A stretch of 24,848 bases of DNA from Plicaturopsis crispa FD-325 SS-3 (lineage: Eukaryota; Basidiomycota; Agaricomycetes; Amylocorticiales; Amylocorticiaceae), in contig KN832562.1 in NCBI GenBank assembly GCA_000827205.1, positions 497,742 to 522,589 on the forward strand, read 5' to 3'. The notes under the pieces were generated by a model. It made no database searches. It had not been told where the DNA came from and worked only from the letters and a program-made list of their open reading frames with translations. The translations under genes were made by a program, and so were the position numbers. Below, piece after piece: positions 8,594-18,674 of this stretch; the stretch's first letter is position 1, and each line of letters starts with the position of its first letter.

Positions 8594-10219
8594 CTACGTC
8601 CATGCATGCCCAACACGCTTCCCAGCCTCTACGCAATCACCCACACTCACACCACCCACTCCTGCCCCAATCACCTCCATCCTTCCGCGACCCCATGCTT
8701 CGCTTTCCTGCAGCACGCGCCGCAGATCTACCATTCTTTCGACGTGGCCCACGCCGAGGGTCGGGATGCAGTCCGCGTGATGGCGTATACGATACGCCAA
8801 CGGCTTCGGGAGCGAAGGAACGCCAAGCTGCCTGGCGATAACTTCCAGGACTTTCGCCACGTCGGCGGGCGTGGAGAGGGGGATAGGTGACGGGTGCGGG
8901 CCGCCTATCATGGCAGTCATTTTGGTCACGCCGTGCATCCCTGGACCAAGCCCATCCTGTCCTGGCGTCGCGTCGAAGACGACACCGAGTATACCGGGAT
9001 TTCCAGGTGCGTCATATCCATGTTCGGGGCATGGGATGAGGTACCCGAAGCCCGGAGGGTGAATGGGCGGGTGAGGCGGAGCAGGGGTAGAGAATACGAG
9101 ATTGAATACAGTGACTGAGGATGTGGCGTTGTGTGTTAGATGCGGAAGAGACGTGGGGGATGGTACCAAAGTGGAAAGAAGTGGAAGCGGGAGTGTGGAG
9201 ACCAGGTGGGATGCATGGAGGGCACCTGTCGGTGTATCAATCTAAGCATAATTCACGGTCAATATCGACGCAGGGAGAAAGGAGAGAGCACATACGTCAA
9301 ATCTGTCAGTGGAGGCGTCGAACCGTATTGATTTGACAGCAGTGTTCGTCCGCACGGAGACGTTGGTCTTCTGCTCCAAATTCTTCACCAACGCTTTGGG
9401 CAATTGTTCTATCCCGTCCTTGAACGTATACACGCTCACACCCTGCATGAGCTGCTCGACTCCGTCCAAGTCATAGTCATCCTTGGTGTCGGACACTTTT
9501 TGTTGTCCTCTCAGCATGCCGACGAGCACGCTCCCCCTGCCGCGCTCCTCCGCAGCCCATAGCGAGGGAAATGCTGCGCGTATACTAAGATTTCGGGAAT
9601 CTGCTGCATACACGCCGTGCACCAGCGCGCTCCCAAACGTCTGAGCAACTTTCGCACCGAAACGGCGCGAGAGGAAGCTATCTAGGCTTTCGTCCGTCGC
9701 GCCCGGAGGTCGGTTAGGCCGTCTGAACGGCTCAGACATTACCGCACGGAGAAGGGCCGGGCCAAAAGGTGACGTAAGGAGGGAGGAGAGCGAAGATGGG
9801 AGGGTATGTAGCCCTGTGGTCGACGGCAGGTGCAGAAAACGGTTAAGTGCTAGAGGTGAGGTCCGCGGGATCGTGAGCAGCAACGAACGCAGGCCAAGTA
9901 GGTTTATCTAGGCTTTGCGGGTATCGTTAGTACTTGATCAAACAAAACTTGAGAGCCAGTGCTACAATGCAAGGCTCACCAGTTCGAGAACACTGTTTGC
10001 ATTTGGGCGGAGCGTTCTCGGACCTGCTTCGAGCAGGACGTTTGCAGTTCTGCCCTCCGTATCACGCACCTCGACGCGCTCGCTCTGCGCCCACCCGCCA
10101 AGACGCGCCTCCTTCTCCAGGAGCGTTATGCGCGAAGCGGGGAAGCGGCGCGCGAGATGAAAAGCGGAAGAGAGACCGGTCAAACCACCACCAAGGACAG
10201 CAATGTGTGCAGGCGGCAT
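8594..10219 (-). CDS. HEM14: protoporphyrinogen oxidase, 499 aa
   Basis: Flavoenzyme that oxidises protoporphyrinogen IX to protoporphyrin IX (EC 1.3.3.4), the penultimate step of haem synthesis at the mitochondrial inner membrane. Exons on the minus strand: 10219-9980, 9907-9296, 9241-8594 (1500 nt). The N-terminus carries the FAD-binding Rossmann motif GGGLTG (residues 10-15) and LLEKEARLGGW. Further family blocks are RTLRPNANSVLELV/INLLGL, VHGVYAADSRNLSIRAAFP, LPLPLLSTL and PCPEHGYDAPGNPGILGVVFD. The C-terminus ends VGGVSVGDCVEAGKRVG, the FAD-contacting end. Length is normal. Intron 1 has a perfect TACTAAC branch site. For intron 2 the acceptor CTTAG (9242-9246) was chosen over a nearer CAG because only it keeps frame. 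It converges on the membrane-protein gene with 181 bp between stops. Confidence 0.95.
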
Positions 10220-10532
10220 TGCGTGAGTTCAGAGTCGTTGTAGAGGTTTTATGCAACAGAGTTCATGCTTGGAGTTTGTAAGTAGACTTTCGCCGTGCTT
10301 AGGTTGGTGAAAGGAGGAAAGAGAATGGCCGCATGATAATTGGCTGGCACAAACTCAGGGGTTATTTATCTCATCTACGGCCAACAATGTTCCAGGTGCC
10401 TCGAAGGCGGACAGTAAGAGTACAGGCACATAGATTCTTTGGCAGGACCCAGATAGCTCGACCGACAACAAAAATGTGCTACAAACGAGAAGAATTGCGA
10501 ATGCAAGTGATACGGCGACCCTTTCCCTTCCA
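10220..10532. other. intergenic, HEM14 promoter side
   Basis: Short gap between the AA9 stop and the HEM14 start on the minus strand. No clear promoter element or RNA gene is seen. Confidence 0.5.
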
Positions 10533-11917
10533 TTACGCCACGGAGCGCGCAGCAACAGCAGTCGGGACAGTTGACGGCTGCAGGGCCGTGTCCCAAGTCG
10601 CGGTGGTCGGGTAAGGCGTTGTCGCTACAGTCGGGGACGCGGTACCGTATGGCTGCGGTCCAGGAACTGTTCAGTCAAACCGTCAGCGATGTCCAATTTA
10701 GCCGAAGAAATAGGAATAATCACTTGTGTACGAATCTAGCTGGGTGTAGATGTTGATCAAGATTCTGGAGGTCGAAGTCGAGTCACATGAGTAATGGTAC
10801 TATGTGGTGCAGCAACCAGAGTGGAAAGAAACCCACCCAGGGTCAGTCGCGCTATAAGCTCCAGGGATAGAGACGCCAGACGGCTTCGCGGTACCGGATC
10901 CACCGACTTTGATCTGGTAGCAGGACATGTAGAATCTGAATGTCACAAAGTCAATCGTTGAGAGTCATTTGCTGTATGTGCTAGAGGAGTGACTCACTGC
11001 GCACCGCCCTCTGTGGAGGCTACATGGAGTGCAATGACCTCAGCGCGAAGGAGGTAATCGCCAGGCGCGATATCGGAGGGGACGGTGAAGGTGTAGTGTC
11101 CACAGTTGTCCTATATAAGACAATCTGTCAGCTCTCCGTACCTCTGGCGAAATGGTGATTTTACGGACGTTCAAAACCTCGGTACCCCAGTAGTCGGGGG
11201 CTGATACCACATGTTTCATTAAAGAATAAGTTGGGCATGAAAGATTGATGTCGTACCACTGGAAGGCAGTCCAATCTCGCTGACCTTGAACCACGAAGCA
11301 CTGGTAAACCACTGTAAGCGACAATGAATGGAAAGGCGTCGAGATCCATACCTAGAGCCGACGGCAGTAGTTGCGTCGTCCACGGGCGCAAGATAAACCT
11401 GATAAAAGGAATTGTCAGAGAAATGTAATGGTACGGCAAACCAACGTCGATACATTGATGGGGCCGTAGTGATCTGGAGACGGGGATTAACTAGCATTCG
11501 ACGTCAAAATTTTAGGAACTGCGCCTCACCTCCTCCGATGGCCTCATTCGCGCAGGATCGATCCCCAGGCTGCTGGTGCATTTCAACGGTAACAGTATCT
11601 CCGGCTGTCAAACATCAGGTGAATAAAAGTGCCTCGAGGCTCAAGATTCTAGCGTACGGTTGACGGAGCAGACACCACTGCTCGCAGCTGAACCAGCATT
11701 GCAAGCCAAATCCTATAGATATACATGCTTAGTATCGTGTAAAAAGCCGCACAGGAACACATACGTCTGTGGTGACGCTGGTCACAGGGGAGTTGCTAGC
11801 GGGCAAACGCACGCAAGAACTACCCTGGTCGACGTCGTTCACCCAGAGCTCTTGGAACGTGGCGTGGGCAGCCGCGGACGCGACAAAGCAGGCGGTGGCG
11901 GCGAGAGAGAACAACAT
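10533..11917 (-). CDS. AA9 lytic polysaccharide monooxygenase, 270 aa, no carbohydrate-binding module
   Basis: Secreted copper enzyme that oxidatively cleaves cellulose or related glucans. Exons on the minus strand: 11917-11765, 11712-11658, 11604-11530, 11473-11454, 11398-11352, 11300-11257, 11200-11169, 11110-10998, 10935-10837, 10764-10724, 10666-10533 (813 nt). The signal peptide [17 protein letters not shown] is cut before His18, which becomes the N-terminal copper ligand ([10 protein letters not shown]). The second histidine-brace residue is His96 in DHYGP. Gln180 and axial Tyr182 lie in [10 protein letters not shown], and [20 protein letters not shown] is family-typical. The C-terminus is a short Ser/Thr/Pro tail with no CBM1. 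Exon 7 uses donor GTCCGT, chosen to read VLN-DNCGHY. Confidence 0.95.
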
Positions 11918-12748
11918 CGTATGGTGCGGAAGTGTTGCAGCTGCTTGGGGCGAGTTTAGGCGCGTAAGTTGTGCATTTATATACCTCCCGAGAGCCAATG
12001 GAACTGATGGACGATCAGCCTTGGTTATTCGCAGCGTAAACGTCGGTGGATGTCGTGCATTTTGGGAGCGAGGAACAACCATGGAAAAATAGACGCTGTA
12101 GGGAAGAACCTCCTCTTCAGCAGAAGGGCACAAAATCAACATGATCATGCAGGTCGAATGAGCCGAATGAAATTCGCTCGCTGTTTCGGCGAAATGAGCC
12201 CTCCTTCACGACCCGGGAACCAGCCGTAGTTTTTCCGCAAATGCGAAACCCCCCAGGTTTGACATCGAATTTGAAGGCATACTGTGAAAGCCGAAGCCGC
12301 GGAGGCAGCTTGCTAGGAAGAGAGCAAATATGGTGTGTCATTATATTATACAGATGTTGTTACTCACGACCGCAGGGAAGGTCTCCAGACATTGGCATGC
12401 CTGTGCTGAACGTCCGCTGTTACTCCGAGTGATCGACCGCGACCAACGGTGACGTCTAGTGACCATCGATTGTCTCCCGGGGTTGGTGAAGCCCACCTGC
12501 TTTGGGTGGGCTAAACTTGGGCTAAACGCTCCCATATTGTCAGACTTGATGCTGAGGCGTAGCTCGAAAAATCAAACCGAGGACAGCAACAAAATACGCA
12601 TGGTTTCATTTTGCCAACGACAACATAACGATAGAAGCACTGGTCTGCATACACAAGCAGAGTATAGGTCAAGAGAGCAAACATCACAGCACTGTTCGTT
12701 CACCTGCACTCGGCCATTCTTTCGAGGGGATACCAAGACGGAAATAGT
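11918..12748. other. AA9 promoter region and 3' flank of the PWI-domain gene
   Basis: No further gene is recognised. Open frames here are short and overlap on opposite strands. Apart from the TATA box I see no element I can name. Confidence 0.5.
11976..11983 (-). promoter_or_regulatory. TATA box of the AA9 gene
   Basis: TATATAAA on the minus strand, about 60 bp upstream of the AA9 start codon. This is a normal spacing for a strongly regulated fungal secreted-enzyme gene. Confidence 0.65.
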
Positions 12749-14485
12749 TTAAGACTGGCCCGACGAGGCACCATTGCTACCCTTGCGGGTCCTCATGACT
12801 TTGTTTCGGAGCGCCTTCTCTTTCAGCTCGTTCTCCTTCTTCTCGAGTTCTAGTCTATCTGCACTAGGCATCGTCGGGCGCTAGCTCAAGAACAAACAAG
12901 CAATAAATTAGCCACGGATGCCGCCGATAACAGAGGGCACGTACGGAGTCCTTTGGCTCATCCTCCCATTTGCTCTTTCGCTTCTCAATCTCGGCTTGAC
13001 CTTTGATTTTCAACTCACCTTTCGGAGCAGCATCATTGTCAATATCCATGGTATCCTCCCGCTTACTCCGCTTGTCTGCAGGGGAGCGGCTACGGCTGCG
13101 GCTGCGGCTGTAGCGCCGAGCTCTCTTGCCGTGATTATCACCGTTTTTGTCGCGGCTTAAGCTCCGCGCATCGGCTCTGCGCTTCGGAGGAGGCGACGGC
13201 GGGGTTCTGGAGCGGGAGGAAGGGCTCCTACGGCGTCTCCTCGGAGGGCTCACGCTGCGACGCCTGGCATAGTTGCGTGAGGGAGGACTACGTGAACGGC
13301 TGGGCGAGCGAGACTGGGAAGGGGGAGACAGCCGGCGCCGGCGAGGAGGCGGGCTACGACTGTCCCGGCCTCTGTACCGCCTGTCTCGAGGTGGTGGCGA
13401 GTATGAAGGAGATCGTCGCCGCCGACGAGGAGGAGAGCGAGAGCGAGAAACTGTCGGAGACCGACGACGTGAGAGAGGAGGTGACGGTGAACCTCGAGAC
13501 TTCAAAGGTGGAGTACGCGATGAAGACCGGCGCCGAGGAGGGGAGCGGTATCTTCGCGCAGGCGCAGGAGACCGAGAGCGGGAGGCGGAGAAGGAACGTG
13601 ACCGCCGACGCGGGGGAGGCGAGCGAGAAATGCGACGACGCGAAGGGGGAGGTCCCTACAAAAATATATATGAGCTCATCACCCATCACAGGCAGCGAAA
13701 TGCTTACGCCGCCTCTGCCACCCCAGCCCGAGTCGCGTCCCCTGCCACCACGGTCATCGTCAAAGCCACCCCGGCCACGGCCACGGCCGCCCCTCCCTCG
13801 CCCTCGACCGCCTCTTCCTCCACGATCACCATCTCTTATCTCGTCCAGACGGGCGCGTCTATCTCTCTCGTCAAATGCTCGTGAGTCACCAGCCCTTGCA
13901 TTCCTCATTTCTGCCTTTTTCTCTTCAAGGAACGTTCGCGGCACTCCAGCCTCAGATTCCTGCGCTTCCAGAAGGAGATTCCACAACGAGGTCATGAATG
14001 AGGGCGTGGAATTTGTGAGAAATCCGGTCAGATTTATTTGCATCTTTTTAGGGTCGGGTGTCTGGCGAAAGACAAGTCAAGGCGAGCTCCCTCTTAAGCA
14101 TAGACACACGCACTGGTTGCTGCTTGTCCTCTAAAAGACCCATAGCATATTCCACCACGACCTCGTCCTCGAAACCTACGAGCTCGATGATCTTCTTGGC
14201 GATCCAAGGTCTAATTACCTGCAAATTGACTTTGCGCATGTCAACCTGGTAGCGCTCCCGGATTAACCCATCGTCATTCTGCGCACGCATGTTTTTGTAC
14301 CTTTTTGTCAAATTCTGGAGGGAATTTCATCGACTTCAAGAGCTTCAGCTCCTTGTCTGAAAACCTCCGGTCCTGGTCGGCGCTCGTGCCCTTGAAAAAG
14401 CCTGCGATGGGTGAGCAAAAGGGAGGTCTGTGAGTAGGACGAAAGGATACCATGCTATGTGCCCAGTCTCACCAGCATCAGCCAT
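12749..14485 (-). CDS. SRRM1/SRm160-like splicing coactivator (PWI + RG + RS domains), 480 aa
   Basis: Nuclear protein of the splicing and exon-junction machinery; PWI domains bind nucleic acid. Exons on the minus strand: 14485-14473, 14401-14301, 14245-14114, 14061-13708, 13655-12945, 12880-12749 (1443 nt). The N-terminus has KSMKFPPEFDKKVDMRKVN. The PWI core is VIRPWIAKKIIELVGFEDE, about residues 48-66. Then comes an acidic/basic helix, an RGRGRGG-rich stretch (about 130-155), and long RS/SP-rich repeats (about 157-345, e.g. RSRSPPRRRRRSPSYSPPP). It ends with a KSKWEDE block and a coiled C-terminus ELEKKENELKEKALRNKVM. Exon 1 is only 13 nt. The last intron uses CTAG at 12881-12884, the acceptor that restores frame. 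It is divergent from the protease gene. Confidence 0.9.
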
Positions 14486-15115
14486 TCTTGCGATTTACTT
14501 TGTCGATATGTGAGGGGAGGAAGAGAGTTGTTGTGACTTGTAAATACTGCGTTCAAGTTATACGAGGCCGTGGGAAAATGGCGGTGGCGTAGGACCTCCA
14601 CGACGCCGTGGTTATTTCTCAATGTTCGCAACGACGACGCCGACAGGAAATTCTGCCAACCGAATACCTGCTTGCTTATTCAACTTGGAATGCTCCTGCA
14701 TATGACGAGTTCGGTCCAGCCATTAGTGGACTCACGGTATCATGGCGACTGCGTTACACTTCGCAAGGCATCAAACGCGACGCCCGCACTCAGGGTAGAT
14801 ATTGCTCTGTCTTGGCACGCTAGAAAATGGGACAGTGTGGACCGTCCTAGTCGGAGAGAGGATGGGGAGCATATGACCAGCAGTGTGTGTACCCTCTATG
14901 CCCGCTTTCTGCACAATTTTATCGCAAGTCTGCGTGCATAGGCACCAGTACTGTGCGAACCTCGACATATTTTCGGTTATCACCAAGTTATCATCGAGTC
15001 TGCTCGCGAGGAATCTCTCGACGACATCCCGTGCGACAATGATGCGACTTGCAGCTGAACGCTTTATTAAGGACGATTGTCTACATTTTCCTCCCCACCT
15101 ACCAAGTAACCCGAG
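14486..15115. other. divergent promoter region
   Basis: It separates the PWI-domain gene (minus) and the protease gene (plus). An AT-rich CTTTATTAAG at 15061-15070, about 50 bp before the protease ATG, may act as its TATA-like element. No gene is seen. Confidence 0.45.
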
Positions 15116-17947
15116 ATGCGGTCCTTGCTCTCACTTGCTGCACTGCTTGCCATCTCCCACATATCCGCTACTGAGATCTCAGGCCGCAGTTCAGATCCCT
15201 GCACGGCCTTAGGTGGCCAGAAATGGGCCGCCCCGCAGGATGTTAGGGCATGCCTGAGCTCTTTCCCGGTCAATTCCACGATCAAGGCCGGCGTAGGTGA
15301 TCTTCTGTCGTTTTCAGCATCACCCCGCTCACAAACTGGTGGCCATAGATTATTGAGACAGTCAACAAAACGCTCGCATTTCATACGTCTGTGAACTATG
15401 AGTTCAGGGCCCCGGAGCCATTCACACAAGACGTGCACGAAGATTTGCTTGCAGACTTAGCGCGCATCAGTCAACAGAGCTACGCATCTGATCTTGATTT
15501 GCATATCGACCTCTCGCGCACACTCAAACGACTCAACGACGGTCACTGTGTCTACCTAAATTCCTGTTATGACAGTAAGTCCTCGTTCTTTCGAAATGTA
15601 ACCTGTGAGACTCATGTAGTGCTTCTCATAACAGCTCTTTTCATTACATACCTGCCTACGCCGCTAGTTCTATTGACCAACGCAGACGGGACTCAAGATG
15701 TGCACATTGCACCTGAAGCGTTTGCAGTGGCGTCCGTGGAGTTTGCGGATGAAATCGACTTCTGGCAAAACTCTCTGCCTGGTCCTCTGAAAGGGCAGCT
15801 AAGTTCTGTTTGTAATATTGCAAGTCAATGCATAGCATTGCCTGACGATATATTTATTAGCTATCCGGAGCGAAGGTGCTGGCTATCGACGGTCAAGATC
15901 CTTTTGTTGCCGTCAATGCAAACGCTCTTGTCACTGGTAGCTTTCAAGGCTTTGGGACTCGTCAAAACTCGTGAGTCATCAGGTTTTGAAATTCATAGCA
16001 AATTCTCATCATCTGATTTTTCCCGCTGCTTCAGTTTCTTCTCGAGTTACAATTTGGGTTTAACAGGCTGGGTATATGTTTTCGGGGACTTCGCCCAAAC
16101 GTCGCTGCCGCTCAAGGACTCTGCAAACCTGACCGTCCAGCGTGTCAACACCAGTGAAACCGAAACGTTCACTGTAATTCAGTTCTTCTACCCGAAGATG
16201 ATTCATGTCTAATTCTGTGTTTCAGATACCATACCGCTCCAGGATTGGATCCAGGACGAAAAACTTCACAGACTCTGCATCACTCTGGGCCAACAACTGC
16301 GTAGCCGTTAATGGCACTAACGGCGACGATCTCCGCGAGACTAGCAGCCAGTCGCGCCGTTCGATTGCTGACCCGTCCGCCAAGCCGATATCACGTTTCC
16401 AACAGCAACCTCCTATTAGCGCGAATGACGCCCAAAAACACCCTATCAACGTCCTGCTGGATGCTATACCACCCAGTGATGTCGTGTTGCCGCCTGGCCT
16501 ACAGCCCACTGGGACACCACTAAATGGCAGTAGTGGCGTTGCTGCTTTCTACTTGCTAGATGATGGCATAACAGGTGTCTTTGCACTTGGCAGTTTCGCT
16601 GCCGCCGATTTCGACACATTCCAGGCGAGTCTTTTGACTGGCCTGCAGGCTTTGAAGGACAAGGGAGCTTCGCGTTTGATAGTGGATGTCGTGCGTGCTT
16701 CCTTTTCTTATGCCACCCCACATCATAGCTCATGGTCTCACAGACGAACAATGGTGGGGGCTTCATCTGCATAGCACATGTGAGCTAATTTCCCTTCGTG
16801 CTAGTGCACAGTTGACCGTTCTCATTCTCGCAGTGGCTACACCGCATAGTAAGTGCCCCAACCAATTCTGACTACGGTCAATGAATTCCCGTTCTGCGCA
16901 GATTGTGGGACCCAGCGCAACTACCGTTCCACAAGCAGGTCTAGATACGAAGGCTCGTGACGGCCCCCTTGCTCAGTTGATCGTCAAAGCTATCGTGAAT
17001 GGCGCGGATCCGAATGCCGAGCTTCTGTACAACCCAACAGGCTTCTCAAACGAAGACAATGTCTTCTTCACCTCTACCACAGACTGGCTACAACCGCCCG
17101 TGGACATAACGGTCAACGGTAGAGCTGACGCCTTCAGTCAGAGGTGCGAAAATCGAATTCGAAATGACCTCGACCTCAATGCTAACAGTACCGTTTGGAA
17201 CAATAGACTGGGCCAAGAGTGCCAACCGTTCTCGCAATCTCCCCCGAATGAAGCGTTGTTCAACGCCTCCGCAGTCGCCATTGTCAGCAATGGGAGATGT
17301 GCTAGTTCTTGCTCTTTATTCTCGGTATGATACTTTCTATATGCATTGTCCACCGTCTTCCTCATCACAGAACTCTGTAGGTAACGATGCAGAAAATCGA
17401 GGGTGCCAAAACAGTTGTTGTCGGAGGCAAGCACGACGTTCAGCAACAATATTGCGGGACCGTGGGCGGCCAGTCGACAGACTACTCCACTCTGGACACG
17501 GACGTTAAGGTAAGGTGATATTGGATGGCCTCTTCACACCTGTTTAACATAATTATGTCCGGCAGACCACGGGCCTCAAGAACAACTCGTTAGCACCGCC
17601 CGATTTGTGAGTCGTCCCTTCATCCTAAACCTCGCTTCGCATTAACGGCGTGCTTTCTTGCGATACAAAGTCAGACCAACAGCGTGCAAGGTGTCACATG
17701 GAGACTAGCATTTGGCGTTGAGGATACCACCCAGCCAGAAGGTGAACACATATTAGTCTTGTTCGTTTGTGTTACTCTTACTGAAACCCTGATTTAGAGT
17801 GGCAAAGTCGTCCTGCGACCTTGAACCTGCCTTTGACGGCACCGACGTGAGTGAAATTGCTATTGGTCTTGTTAAATTCTGAACACATTCTTCAGCGTGA
17901 ACAATCCCACCGCGATTTGGGAAAGCGTTGCATTAGCAGTTTTTTGA
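15116..17947 (+). CDS. peptidase S41 (tail-specific protease-like) family protein, secreted, 686 aa
   Basis: Exons: 15116-15292, 15349-15574, 15635-15807, 15861-15970, 16035-16173, 16226-16690, 16744-16779, 16834-16848, 16902-17143, 17189-17324, 17381-17509, 17566-17606, 17671-17741, 17798-17846, 17896-17947 (2061 nt, stop TGA). A signal peptide (MRSLLSLAALLAISHISA) precedes DPCTALGGQKW. Family blocks are VNYEFRAPEPFTQDVHEDL, HIDLSRTLKRLNDGHCVY, FITYLPTPLVLLTN and VDVTNNGGGFICIAH. The serine nucleophile region is SNGRCASSC (about residues 561-569), followed by KTVVVGGKHDVQQQYCGTVG. I recall this architecture as a fungal extracellular S41 group (CPAF-like); the substrate is unknown. Exon 8 is 15 nt and intron 9 only 45 nt. 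No break is seen. Confidence 0.88.
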
Positions 17948-18673
17948 AATCATAAATGGCATTGAGAACCGTGTATTTTTCACCTGTCGCACCAATCGTA
18001 CCCCATAGTCGTTGCCTTGCGATTCGTGCATTCTGTCACTGTGACATCGACCGGCATCGGCGGGTCCATCATTGCCTCCTTCCGCGAGGTGGCCACGGAA
18101 CTTCAAGGACGGAAGTATGATACTAGTGGTCAACGCCAACGTTCAGTCCTCTTTCGATGCTGTGATGCTCACGATGCCGTTGAGGTCGCATGAAGATGAC
18201 CTTCCCTCACCTTCTATTCTCTCCGCCGTGAGTTAATCGCCAATCATTGAGGTCTGCCCTCGCGTAATGCCTCTTCACACCCGCACCGCAAACTGCCGCG
18301 CCCTGTGTCTTTTTAAAGTCTTGTGGGCATAGGACACCCCCGCTGTTTCTTGCGCCGCCTGCATGCTACGCAATGCAGTGTCATCGTATGCATGGTTAGT
18401 GCTTCCTGGACTCTAACATGGTGGTCAGGTGAAAGACAGCGCGGAACAAGGATCGCAGGTGACAAGGGGCTCCTCCTTCATAGCTGCGAGTCATCGGTCC
18501 AAACCACTCGAATCCGGGGTAAGACGCGCCTTCGCTGATTTCCTAGTAGGCTCCTTGAGAGCTTACCTCCAGATCCGGGACAAATTCGTGTGTAGTATCT
18601 CGATCGTAACGAAACAGCTGACGGATTGTGTAATGTGGGGAATACTTTCTGGACGCCGACTCTCCATTTATAA
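17948..18673. other. intergenic with coding-looking scraps, unassigned
   Basis: Around 18110-18235 a plus-strand frame reads VVNANVQSSFDAVMLTMPLR before a stop. Around 18429-18570 another reads KDSAEQGSQVTRGSS. Neither has a start, splice chain or family I recognise. This could be a decayed gene or chance. Confidence 0.3.
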
Positions 18674-18674
18674 A
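18667..18674 (+). promoter_or_regulatory. TATA-like box TTTATAAA at the P450 5' end
   Basis: This palindrome touches the first in-frame ATG (18674). If it is the working TATA box, transcription would start further down and the true start codon would be the in-frame ATG at 18749. Confidence 0.45.

Noticed and set aside
9226-9230. CAG acceptor for HEM14 intron 2
   Set aside because: It puts exon 3 out of frame. The CTTAG acceptor ending at 9242 restores frame and the family sequence ALHASHLVSTLP.
12918-14134. Long plus-strand open frames opposite the RS-domain gene
   Set aside because: They are antisense shadows of the repetitive Arg/Ser codons. The minus strand has the PWI domain, RS repeats and a consistent splice chain.
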